Origin: Platerodrilus igneus
Lineage: Eukaryota > Arthropoda > Insecta > Coleoptera > Lycidae
Direction: 5' to 3'
Assembly (NCBI GenBank): GCA_036346225.1
Contig: JARFIW010000453.1
Location: forward strand, 6,882,001 to 6,946,000
DNA: 64,000 nt
The notes under the pieces were generated by a model. That model saw nothing but the letters and a program-made list of their open reading frames with translations, made no database searches and was not told the DNA's origin. This document shows positions 32,713 to 43,015 of this stretch, piece after piece; position 1 is the stretch's first letter, and every line of letters starts with the position of its first letter. A program made the translations under genes and the position numbers.

Positions 32713-33060
32713 GTTGGAATATGGGCACAACAACGATTGTTTAATACCATACGCTTGATCACCATACAATACAAACTTCTTTCTCATTGGGGAAAGATGC
32801 AAATTGTTCCAATTGTACATACATACGACTGTCTCTGAATATTCCCGTATCATGTCGCCTGCCATGGTATGGACCAAGCAAACTTGCAATAATACCATCA
32901 GGGCAAAACACAGCCTGATATTTTACACAATAAAACCGCTTATGTCCAGCAAAATATTCTTCTAGGTTTATGAATAGTTTAGAAATTGCCCTTGCAGTAC
33001 CATCAATAAAACCCCAACAGTTTCCGATAGCTGCACCCTTTTGTGAGATAGTCTGTAACA
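32713..33060 (-). pseudogene. Harbinger (HARBI1-like) transposase, catalytic core
   Basis: After an acceptor-like site (ACATAG at 33061-33066 on the minus strand), the frame reads KGAAIGNCWGFIDGTARAIS (first catalytic Asp in F-I-D-G-T). It continues with YFAGHKRFYCVKYQAVFCPD and GPYHGRRHDTGIFRDS (second Asp in R-R-H-D). In another frame it reads LYGDQAYGIKQSLLCPY. These are the DDE_Tnp_4 blocks of PIF/Harbinger transposases. The sequence breaks off at the hAT target site 32713-32720 and resumes at 31682. Confidence 0.87.
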
Positions 33061-33061
33061 C

Positions 33062-33141
33062 TATGTTTAGTATATTAGTATAACAAGCAATTTACAAACC
33101 TGTGCATACCTACGTAATCTTTGAACATTTAGTCATCTTAC
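33062..33141 (-). other. Probable intron of the Harbinger transposase
   Basis: The minus strand starts GTAAGATGACT right after the LINE target-site sequence and ends in AACATAG before the catalytic-core exon. Canonical GT and AG ends, a length of about 80 bases and stops in all frames suggest a small intron. Confidence 0.6.
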
Positions 33142-33449
33142 TTATGCAGCCATTTCGAATGGACCTGCACCTTTCCGAAGTTCTAAATTACTAGAACAGA
33201 TGAAATGGCTTGCGTGTTCTAATGAGCTAAAGAGCCAAACTATAGGTCCAACCAAAGTAGTAGGGTCGTTAGTGAGGAACCAGACTAAGACAGGTCCCCG
33301 AAAGAGGGCAGCGGTTCTTTCGGTACTTAGATTGGCAGAGACAATAGGGGTCGGTGTGGCAGTCTAAGACACACTACCGCGATGTGGAAGGCAACGGGAA
33401 ACCACCACATTATCTCCCAAGTACAAAGCGTATTTAATTTGTTACAAAC

Positions 33450-34726
33450 ATGATGGCATTCTCTGGGGTAAAAGATTCCGGAGTTAAAATAGTCCCCCAT
33501 TCGGATCTCCGGGAGGGGACTACTTCGGAGGAAAGTTAAAAATAAGAGTCGGGAACATTCTGCGAGTCAGAGCGTGGAATGTAAGAAGTATGAAGCAAGT
33601 AGGTAAGCTAGAGAACCTAAAAATCGAAATGAATAGGTTATCACTAGACATAGTAGGGATCAGCGAAGTTCGGTGGCCAGAGGCGGGGAATTTTTGGAAA
33701 GGAGACTTCAGGGTAATTCATACAGGAGCAGAGGAAGGAAATTTGGGTGTGGGGATAGTTATGCGGAAAAAGATAGGATACTGTGTAGAAAATTACTTAC
33801 AAAAGAACGAAAGAGTACTCATGGTTAGATTCGAATCTAAACCGGTAAACACAGTAATAATACAAGTATACATGCCTACCTCTAGCTACAGTGACGAAGA
33901 GGTAGAAGCCATCTACAAAGATATCGAAGACATACTAAGATACGTAGAAGGACATGAAAATTTAATAATTACGGGAGATTTTAATGCCGTGGTAGGCGAG
34001 GGTAGGGAAGGAGCGGTAGTAGGTTTATTTGGTTTAGGCACGAGAAACGACAGGAGAAATAGGCTGGTAGAATTTTGCGACAAGAACAATTTAATCATCA
34101 CAAACACATTATTTCAACATCATGCTAGAAGACGATATACGTGGAAGATGCCAGGAGATATAGGAAGATATCAAATAGATTACATTCTTGTTAGACAACG
34201 GTTTATGAATCATGTAAAAGACTGTAGAAGCTACCCAGAAGCAGATATAGATACTGACCACAACATCGTAATTATGAAGGCCGCAATTAAATTTAAAATT
34301 CTGAAAAAAAGGAACGGAAAGAGGCACTTGGACTTAGAGAAACTAAAAGATAAAGATATTCAAGTCAGATTCGAAAAAAAGTCAAATGAATTGCTGAATG
34401 ATATCGGGAAAATATCTGATATTAAGGAAGTAGAAACAGAATGGAATAACATTAAATCCAGCCTAAACATGGCGGCCAGAGATATTCTGGGGTATACACA
34501 AAATGAAAATAAGAAACCATGGATAACAAAGGATATTGTGAATTTAATAGAAGAAATACGAAAATACAAAAATAAATCAGATGAAACAGGAAAACAGAGA
34601 TACAAAGCCATAAAATGGAAAATTATTCGAAAATGCTGGAAAGCTAAAGAAGAATGGATTGATGAAAAGTGCAAAGAGATACAAACTAAGATGGAAATAG
34701 GAAGACAGACGAAGCATACAAATTAA
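33450..34726 (+). pseudogene. LINE copy A endonuclease (EEP) domain
   Basis: The longest frame begins at 33590 (378 codons), but comparison with copy B places the true start at 33450 (MMAFSGVKDSGVK), with a short deletion breaking the frame near 33533. The domain has NRLSLDIVGISEVRWPEAG (catalytic Glu in S-E-V-R-W), ENLIITGDFNAVVGEGREG (D-F-N), QIDYILVRQRFM and EADIDTDHNIVIM (the final D-H pair). These are the apurinic-like endonuclease motifs that nick target DNA for reverse transcription. The frame closes after MEIGRQTKHTN because one A is missing relative to copy B. Confidence 0.88.
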
Positions 34727-36413
34727 TTAGAATGAATTTTAGGGATATAAAACCGTATAGCAAATATATAAGGGACGCACAAGGAAACGTCATTATAGAA
34801 AACGTAGAGAAAGTGAGTAGATGGCAAGAATATATAGGGAATTTATATGCAGGAGAGGAACTAACTGCATTAGAATAGGAATCAGACATTGAAAATGATG
34901 ACTTGGGATATCATATACTTCGAGACGAGTTTGAATTAGCATTAAAGAGTCCAAAAATGGTAAGGCGCCGGGTACAGATAAGGTGCAAGCAGAAACTCTA
35001 AAAGCCGCTTGACAAGCAGTAACAGAACGTCTCTTCCAACTTGTAAGCTATATGTATGAGACAGGCGAGATATCCAAAGATTTCAACCGTAGCATCATAG
35101 TAACTATACCAAAAAAGAAAGGCGCGGAGAGATGTGAAAATTTTCGAACAATAAGTTTGACAGCACACGTGTCAAAAGTATCAACTAGAATTGTGCAAAG
35201 ACGAATGGAAAAACGAGCTGAAGAAATACTAGGAGAAGACCAATTTGGGTTTAGGCGAAACAGGGGAACACGGGAGGCTATTTTAGCTCTGAGAGTGATA
35301 ATGGAGAAAACAATAAAAAAAAAGGGGAAAGCATGTATATACGGTTTGTAGATTTGGAAAAACCATTCGACAATGTAAATTGGAAAAAAATGTTGGAAAT
35401 ACTCAAAAAGATTGGAATGAGTTATAGGGATAGACGAATAGTACATAGCTTATACAAAGAGCAAACAGCAGTAATAGAATTAGAGCAGGAACGTAGAAGT
35501 AAACATTAGAAAAGGGGTGAGACAGGGATGTGCCCTATCCCCATTGATTTTTAACTTGTACATAGAAGAGGCAATGAATACTGTCAAATGCAAGAAGACA
35601 TTTGGAATTACTATGCAGGGACAAAAAATTGATATGCTTAGATTTGCAGATGATATAGCGGTATTAGCGTCTAACAAGGAAGAGTTAGAAGCTGCTTTTA
35701 ATGAAATGGAAACGGTTCTAACAGAGAGATACGGTATGAAAATTAGCAAAACTAGAACTAAAGCTCTAGTTTGCAAAGGTGGGGAAAATAAATCAAAAAC
35801 AAGAATACAAGTATTTAACACGAACTTACAAGAGGTTAAGGATTTCTGCTACCTAGGAAACCAAATAACGCAAGATGGGAAAAGCACAAAAGATATAAAA
35901 CAAAGATTAGCACAAGGTCGTGCTACATTTAACAAGAAAAAGCAACTATTGTGCTCAAAGATCACAAACATAGAAACAAGGAAAAGATTGCTTAAAACAT
36001 ATGTGTGGAGCACAGCACTGTACGGCTGTGAAGCCTGGACAGTAGGAGAAGGGGACTAGAAAAAGGTAGAAGCCTTTGAAATGTGGTGCTACAGACGTAT
36101 GATGAAGATATTATGGACAGACAAAGTTAAGAACGAAGAGGTATTAAAAATGGTAGGGGGAAAAAGAAATATGTGGAAAACGGTAGAAAATAGGAGAGAT
36201 AGTATGATAGGCCACATACTACGGCATGAGGGAATAGTGCGGAATATATTAGAAGCAGAGATAGGAAAAACGAGAAGAAGAGGCAGACCTAGATTAGACT
36301 ACTGCACACAGATAGTAAAAGATGTAGGCTGTAGAGGTTTCAGGGAGATGTGTAGGCTAGCCCAGAATAGAAATCAATGGAGGTACGCATCCAACCAATC
36401 CCAAGATGGATAA
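34727..36413 (+). pseudogene. LINE copy A reverse transcriptase and C-terminus
   Basis: RT blocks are found in several frames. They are GTDKVQAETLKA near 34975, PKKKGAERCENFRTISLTAH (35110-35165), EDQFGFRRNRGTREAILAL, a block with FVDLEK-like ending near 35360, RQGCALSPLIFNLYIEEAMN (35520) and LRFADDIAVLASNKEELE (35640) with both active-site Asp residues. The C-terminus (36081-36413) reads RRRGRPRLDYCTQIVKDVGC and ends QNRNQWRYASNQSQDG, conserved in copy B. At least four frame breaks or stops occur, including TGA near 35010 and TAG near 36057. Confidence 0.87.
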
Positions 36414-37470
36414 ACTAATGACGAAAAGATAACTAACTGTGCTTAAACATGATGATTATTATAAGTAACTACAAGAATTGGTTGGGCAATATTCTCGAAT
36501 AATGTTAAGTGTGTGAAAGGATTTACTGGAAAACCATTATTTCGGCAAATGTCTAAGTGTTAGGGGATCTTGGTAGCCACAGGTTGCTTAACCTCCTTCA
36601 CTGAATCTCGGTAATATAGGGTATAAAATTAGAAAACAATAGAAAGGGAACGAGCTGAATACACATGCTGTGTGAGATTTTCAGGGAACTATGTAGGCTA
36701 GCTCAGAATATAAATAAGTGCAGGTACGTGTCCAACCAGTTTTGAGACGGAAAACCTAATGACGAAAAAATAAGCGCAGATAAATCTGATGATTAGTATA
36801 AACAACTAGTGGTTGGTTGCGAAATACCTGCAACTAATGCTGACTGTGCGAAAAGATAAATTGGAAAATATATTAAATTGCTAAATGTTTAAGTGTTGGG
36901 GGAACTTGGCAGCCACAGGCTGCTTACCTCCCTTCACAACCATTTAAAGTCGGAGAAATAGGGCATATAACTGTAAAACAATAGAAAGTGATCGAAGTGC
37001 ATCTAACAAGAAAGAACAGCGCCTATGAGGAAAGACAACAAACATAGAATAAGAAGAAAATTGTTGAAAGCATATGTGTGGAGCACAGCACAGTATGCCT
37101 ATGAAATACGGGCAGTCTGAAACGCAGACAGAAAAACGGTAGCAGCCTTTTGAAATTCAGATGTATGAGGACGATAGCATGGACAGACAAAGATAATAAC
37201 AAATAAGTTACAGAAATAGTAGGGGAACAAGAATATCTGGGGAAAAAGAGAAATAGTAGGGCGGAATACGTTCTAAGGCATTTTTGGGGAATAGTATGTG
37301 ATATATTACAAGCAGAGATAGGAAAAAAGAAGTAGATGTAGACCTAGATCAGACAGTTATAGATGCAAACTGTGCATATTTCAGGGAAATCTGTAGGTTA
37401 GTTCAGAATAGGGAACAAGGATGGTACGCGTCTAACCAGTTCTAAGACTGAAGACCTAATGATGATGACA
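36414..37470 (+). repeat. LINE copy A 3' tail of decayed self-copies
   Basis: The tail after the stop repeats pieces of the C-terminal coding region. The first copy shows TCAGGGAACTATGTAGGCTA followed by a TCCAACCAG end near 36745. A second, near 37010-37440, includes ATGTGTGGAGCACAGCAC and AGGTTAGTTCAGAATAG and ends TCTAACCAGTTC. A block with GGCAGCCACAGG(C/T)TGCTTA also occurs twice (36580 and 36908). The same structure is present in copy B, so it is a family trait and not a local accident. Confidence 0.85.
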
Positions 37471-37478
37471 TTATGCAG

Positions 37479-37660
37479 GTTATTTAATAATGCTCTATGG
37501 CTTTCAAAAATTATATTCATAACAGCTGTACAAATATCCAATAAAAACAGACCAAAGAAAGGTTCTAAATCTAACAACCTGTAGGGATATGCTAATCTTC
37601 TGAGATATATGCAGAAACCTTCCATACATGTAAGCTCAACATTAAAATTATTATGCAACA
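37479..37660 (-). pseudogene. Harbinger transposase, second coding piece
   Basis: After an acceptor-like CATGCTTTAG on the minus strand the frame reads NVELTCMEGFCIYLRRLAYP and then YRLLDLEPFFGLFLLD and FESHRALLNNLHN. This matches the N-terminal region of HARBI1-like transposases (L-C-x-L-L-R-R-L-A-Y-P-x-R-L-x-D-L-x-x-L-F-G). It is interrupted at 37479 by LINE copy A. Its continuation is at 33141 and below. Confidence 0.82.
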
Positions 37661-37748
37661 CTAAAGCATGCTACCACCGATGACATATTCCTTTTATAAT
37701 ATTTCCAAAATATGATTTTAAACTAAATCTTACTACAAACATACGCAC
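37661..37748 (-). other. Probable intron of the Harbinger transposase
   Basis: The minus strand has a GCAG/GTGCGTATG donor-like site at 37747-37752 and an acceptor-like CATGCTTTAG ending at 37661. The intron is about 88 bases, AT-rich and without an open frame, similar in size to the second intron. Confidence 0.55.
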
Positions 37749-37994
37749 CTGCCACTACATGCCGGTCAGGTGTCCGGATTTCACTAGGAATCTGTAAATC
37801 AGTGGTCAATCTTTGCCTATCATTTCTTAAAAATCGGAAATTCAGTTTTATTTCTTCGTCACTCAATTGCATTAAATTTAAACGATCATACTGCAGTGTT
37901 CTATTTCTTTGCAATCGTCGAGGATTTAAAATATTGTATAAGACACGATCTTCTAATCTACATCATCTATTCCATCTACTATGCAGCAGCATTT
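37749..37994 (-). pseudogene. Harbinger transposase, N-terminal coding piece
   Basis: The open frame reads NRTLQYDRLNLMQLSDEEIK, then LNFRFLRNDRQRLTTDLQIP and RTPDRHVVAGA. This corresponds to the usual start of insect Harbinger transposases, where a helical D-E-E-x-x-x-x-F-R-F-x-R-x-x-I-x-x-L precedes the L-R-R-L-A-Y-P block. A Met is available at about 37992; one stop codon lies about 10 codons after it, so the copy is dead or starts later (Met at 37912). It is the 5' end of the gene whose other parts lie at 37479-37660, 32713-33060 and 31490-31682. Confidence 0.75.
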
Positions 37995-38799
37995 TATAAA
38001 TCTTTCATCATATACCTAAAGAACAAGAAACTTGGTATTTACATATTTTTTAATAAACAAATATAAAGGTTTGTTTGCCTATCGCAAAATGTATTACTTA
38101 CCTGAGAGTGTATTTTATTATTATTACTACCAGACAAAAAATACGGAATTAATAAAAGTTATGCAGCATAATAAATACAAATATGAAATTATGAAACCTA
38201 ACGTTTCTTTTTTAGAGTAATATGTTATTGGAAAACTATCTTTTAGAGTTAAATAAACAAATGACCTGTTACCTACCTAGCACTGGCGGACCTTCTAAGA
38301 AGGTACTACACCCAGTGCTAATCGAGGAAGTTGGTCGAGGGAAAAGATATGCGTCCGTCTGATGATCTGCAAGAACAATGAAACCGGTCACGGGCTTGTC
38401 TTTTTGCAAAATAACCAACACTTTATATATTGATTTCGATCCTCTATGCTCGAATTACTTTCTCCATGCTAGGCAAAATTATTCATTAATCTTTTAGAGT
38501 GTTTACCTTACACTAAATAGCGTATCGGGTCACGTGATTTTAACGTTTACGGTAAGAATAGAGTACAGTTGCGAAAACTCTCTATTGTCCGATATCCATA
38601 CCCAAACATACAACGAATAGGTTTAAAACATCGTTCTCTTGTCAAACTCTAAATGCGATTAAAAACCTTAGGCCTGAATTCATATGCAAAAATCATTCAA
38701 CAACTTAGATACAAGAAATATTTGCTCCCTCTTTAAAGTGTTTAATATTATCCTTCAGCTGCATATAAATAGAGTGCTGAATGAGGTTGTGTGTGCGCC

Positions 38800-38837
<38 letters not shown>

Positions 38838-40032
38838 AGCGCGTGTGTGAGTGTGTTTGTGTGTATGTGAGGGACGAGGGGGTGTGTGGTTCTGAATTTT
38901 GGTTTATCTAATTAATGTATTCAAGTATCTATTAATTTAGTAGTTGCGTCAGACACAGTTCAACAGTCGTCAGAGATGAGGTGTATGAACAGCATTATGC
39001 TGAACTTCACCTTATAACTCAAATATTATTTATTTGAATAAAGGTTGCATTTATTATTATTATTATTATTTTATAATTTCCATTATGCAATTTTAAAGAA
39101 TTTAAATTATATAAGCTGACACGTTGATATTGAAATTATTTGATTACTATTTATTTTAGATAAGTAAAGGATCTGCATTCTAGAACAGACTTAAATGATG
39201 CACAAAATTCGTTATTTATGATTCTTTCGCAATCCTAATTGATATATTTAATTTTAGTCAATTACAGGGCTAATGATTGCTTTATATTCACTGTGTTTGA
39301 GCTTAAAATTTACAATAAAAGCTTTTAGTTATTACTGATGACTGTTTGCACAATCTCTTTAACTGAATGCACAAGGTACTTAGTTACTGCATGCATATTG
39401 ATTTGCATCGCATACAATTCTTCGAAATAATTTGCTTACCAGCGAATGCAAATGTACTTCTTAACACTGATTTGCTGTCTTTGAGACATTCACACGAAAA
39501 GTTAATAGCGATGTTCAAATATTTGCTTAAACAGTTTGTGCTATTGAGAAAACTACGTAATATTTTATTTAAACTCAATACCTTTGTAGTTATGTACGTG
39601 CTTCGAGCAAACAGACTGAAGAAGAAAAATACAAAACCCAAATAAAACGGTGCTAAAAGTATTTCACTTATTTTCTACGATTCAAATAAATATTAATTAA
39701 AACCTTTTGTTACGGAACTTACAAATTGTTGTGAACGGGCATTAAAACAAAACTCATATATCTAAAGTCCTAACTTTTGTTCGAAACTTTGGCTAAAAAC
39801 CTAAATTGCGCTACCCAAATCAGAACTTTTAAAATTTAATTAACGTTCAATTCGATGTCATTGAAAGAAATTATAGTTTTACTCCCGGAAAAGTAGAAAG
39901 TTTTATAAACATCGCAGTGTTCTAACTGAAAAATAACTGACGTACTTTTAGGGCACCCTTATGTATATTTTTATTAAAGTTGTTTAGAAAAAGAGAAAGA
40001 CCAGTATTTTTCTATTTGTAATGTTTTTGTGA
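37995..40032. other. Non-coding stretch with microsatellites
   Basis: No gene is recognised; the open frames at 38032-38220 and 39367-39645 look random. It holds the inverse copy of the MITE-like end (38569-38584), a GT-rich microsatellite and an ATT run near 39053-39072. Confidence 0.5.
38788..38872. repeat. GT microsatellite
   Basis: A run of GTGTGT units from about 38803 to 38832 is embedded in an imperfect GT/GC-rich tract. The 75-codon frame across it with repeated C-V is an artefact of the repeat. Confidence 0.9.
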
Positions 40033-40040
40033 GTGATAAG

Positions 40041-42823
40041 CAGTGGCGGCTCGTGGTGATTTTATTTGATGAGCTCTAACTGCTTATGGCATGAATATAA
40101 TACAAGATAACATAAGCAACACTCACCTTCAGTGGTTTGGTGTATTCAGCCTGGTCACTCACACAGAACCATTATTTTTTGTATACATGTTTATTGGTTT
40201 ATGTACAAAAAGTCACACACAGTACTCTAATTGTCACGTAATAATAATTTTACTGCTTGTATACGAAATCCAGCCTTCTGTTTTTCTGAGCAATAAAATG
40301 GTCTATAAGTTTTTCGTCAAAATTGTCGATGTTATGTATTAAGTTTTTGTTGACTGACATCATTGCTAAGGCATTAACGTTCTTCGGTCATTGTGTTCCT
40401 TGGATAAGTTTTAATCCTATTAAGAGTTGAAAAACATTTTTCAGATTCGGCAGTGGACATTGGGGTTGTGAATATAATTTTTAATAATTTTATTGTTTCG
40501 CCAAATGTTTCGTTTAACCCATTTTGGGTCAACCAGGAAAGCATGTTTAGGCCGCCTAAAATATTTTTAAAATCCGTTCTTGAGTACATCACTTCCAATT
40601 CAGTCCTCAATTTGTCTGGCTGTAACATCGATAACACTCAACAATCGATTGGAAATGCGATGTTGAAACTGATTAAATAATATGTCAACATGTGGAAAAA
40701 TTTTATGAAATAAATTAAGAAAAAACACAAAATCGGGATCTTCCAGAATTCTACGCAAACCATATGCTTCCTTGCAGGTAATAGTTTTATTGCATTTTTC
40801 TTCTAATTCCTCAAAGCACTCGATTAGTTTTTCTCTATTCTCATATACGACGTTCACGATACGAATATTATAATTCCAACGTGTGGCAGCAACAGTGGGC
40901 AATTTTCGTTACATTATTTCTTTTAGCACATCACACCTGTGAGTAGAATGAGAAAAAAAAGCAGGCATTGCGGATAAATTAGAAAAATTTTTAACTTTAG
41001 CATTTTGACCAGTTGCTTTCTGCATAATTAAATTTAATTGATGGGCATAACAGTAAACAAAATGCGCATTTTTATATTTAAGTTTTATTTTTGACTGAAC
41101 TCCAGCAGCAGAACCACTCATAACATTTGTGCCGTCATAAGTTTGAGCGATTAGTTTAGATGGCGAGTTTAATATTAATTTATTTAATTCCTGCTCAATA
41201 CACTCCGTTAAACCGTTAGCTGTTTTGTCTATTACTCGTAAAAATGTCCAAAATCTCTCATAAATATTTCCACTGTAGAAATATCTAACTATAATTACCA
41301 TTTGCTGATTTGCCAAAAATTTACTACCTTTAATTTGATCTTGAATTTCTTGACGACACACTGCAAGCATGCTTTCTAAAATCTCGTTTTGCATAGTTTT
41401 AGATGTACCTTTAAATACACTCGCATTGTGTAAATGTTCTTTTAAAATTACATCCAATTCCGAAGTAAAATCAATTAATTCTAACAAAATTCCACGGTTT
41501 TCGGAATCTTCTTTTTCATTGTGTCCTCTCAATGCCAATTCCCACTTTCCACAAAATTTAATACAGTTTATGATTTTTTAAAAAATGTATCTATTTTTAG
41601 TCACCTGCTCATTATGCTTCATAATGTTCTGCCTATATGCGGAATCTAACTGAACCGCAATGTTCATAGCCAAATCCGTGCAAGACTTTATATGGTACTT
41701 GCTAATGTCATGCTTTTTTATTCTATCGTTTATATGCTTCAGATCTCTAAAACCTATTTCCGACCATGTTTTGTCCATTCCGTCACAATAAAATAAATGG
41801 CAAGGAAAACAAAATAGAGCATTCGATTGAGAGCATCCGGAAATCCACTGACATTTTTTATAAATTTCTTTTGAAAAATGCCTTGTGAAACTACGATTTC
41901 CAACCTTATCTACCTGTTTTAGATTTAAATCCGGTGTCGGACGCCCTAGGTTCTTAATTTTCACCTTTTCTGCCAATGGAAGAGTTTTAAATTTAATTTC
42001 GACTATATTACGAATATTAGTTTCAGTCATCTTGAATAATTCAAAATAATAATCAAATGTATACACTACCACTACACTCACAAAACAAGACACGGTCTGT
42101 TTTTTTCAACAAAAACAAGTGAAATAATCTAGAGCTCACGCAAATTAGTACCGGAACACAAACACACCTTGAAATACCGACAGATATTGAAGCTAAGGGC
42201 TCTAACGACGAGAGCCCTGTTAAAGCTATCTGACGCTGTTATTATTTGCGTTCGACAGAATTCGTCGTCGTTTGATTTCCTATAAGATTTACATTGAAGC
42301 TGAGCTCAATAGAATCGAGCCCTCGCTTACATCGATGTGCTAATGTGAATCAAGGAGTTTTGTCAAAATGTCTAGGAGAGGTATTTATTTATTATTGCTT
42401 AAATGTTGGATGTAAAATGAATATAGTAAGAAACGTAATTGTTTTAAATAATTTTAAAATATTAATATCAGTGTCATATTTGATCATTTGAACCACAAAT
42501 CTTAAAAGAATTATATGCATTTTGGTGTTAATTTTCAATAAAACGGTTAGATGAGGTTTCTTACGAAAGGACGACGGCGGGATATGTTTACAATTTATAT
42601 CTGTTTCCGGCATCATACATCATTGTAAACGTAGCATTTCCAATTTATTTACTGAGACCACTTAAAAATGCCGGACTAAAAGCATTTATGCATTTGATCT
42701 CTAGTTTTGAGTAATCATTTTACGATGAATTAATTTATGCCGAAAAGTTTATTTACAGTACATATTCCTTAAAATAACCTGGGGGGTTCTAGCCTTTGAG
42801 CCCCCATCGAGTAGCCGCGGCTG
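40041..42823 (-). mobile_element. Nearly complete hAT transposon (ZMYM1/DUF4371 type)
   Basis: The ends read inward as CAGTGGCGGCTCG (left) and CAGCCGCGGCTACTCG (right, reverse complement). Flanking 8-bp target duplications are GTGATAAG (40033-40040) and GTTATAAG (42824-42831), differing at one base. The length (2783 bp) and a transposase reading across most of it indicate an almost full-length autonomous-type copy, now inactive because of a few stops and one frame change. Confidence 0.92.
40280..42093 (-). pseudogene. hAT transposase, two stops and one frame break
   Basis: The first frame (42093 or Met at 42032 down to 41578) has NRSFTRHFSKEIYKKCQWIS and NALFCFPCHLFY, the TTF-type zinc finger. 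The second (41538-40909) contains the DUF4371 region with SELDVILKEHLHNASVFKGT and SKLIAQTYDGTNVMSGSAAG, then YKNAHFVYCYAHQLNL. The third (40902-40600) has RKLPTVAATRWNYNIRIVNV. The last frame (about 40637-40280) has the hAT dimerisation motif TTPMSTAESEKCFSTLNRIK and TYPRNTMTEERLNALAMMSV. Apparent stops are TAA near 41578 and TAA near 40906; a frame change or small deletion lies near 40600-40640. This domain order is that of zinc finger MYM-type protein 1-like hAT transposases. Confidence 0.88.
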
Positions 42824-42904
42824 GTTATAAGCAGCGATTTTATTAAAGAATCAGCTGTGTTGGCCAATCTATCACTCGAAGAATCAATAATCTTTTATTT
42901 AGTT

Positions 42905-43015
42905 GTAACATTTCATTGAAATGTTTATAATCGTATTTCATTTTAATGGTTTCTGTATTGGTAAGTTCCGCAATTGAGTTAGGGATATTTCCTTTAAGCA
43001 ATACAATTTTAGCTT
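42905..43015 (+). repeat. Third copy of the inverted-repeat outer edge
   Basis: The segment has TATTTCATTTTAATGGTTTC then TGTATTGGTAAGTTCC and TATTTCCTTTAAGCAATA, closely parallel to 15090-15200 and to the reverse complement of 21340-21425. The similarity fades after about 110 bases. This indicates that the edge of the large inverted repeat belongs to a dispersed repeat family. Confidence 0.7.

Larger units (their letters stand above)
33150..37470 (+). mobile_element. RTE-type LINE, almost full length, copy A
   Basis: The copy is flanked by an 8-bp target duplication TTATGCAG (33142-33149 and 37471-37478). It carries a 5' region of about 300 bp, an endonuclease domain, RT with an ADD active site, a C-terminal GRPRLDY block and a long 3' tail that ends in an ATG-repeat. 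It aligns along its whole length with the minus-strand copy B (49261-53481). Frame-breaking changes include a 10-bp loss near 33533 and a 1-base loss near 34702, so it is inactive. It inserted into the Harbinger transposase close to an intron border. The family is the kind often annotated as craniofacial development protein 2-like. Confidence 0.93.
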
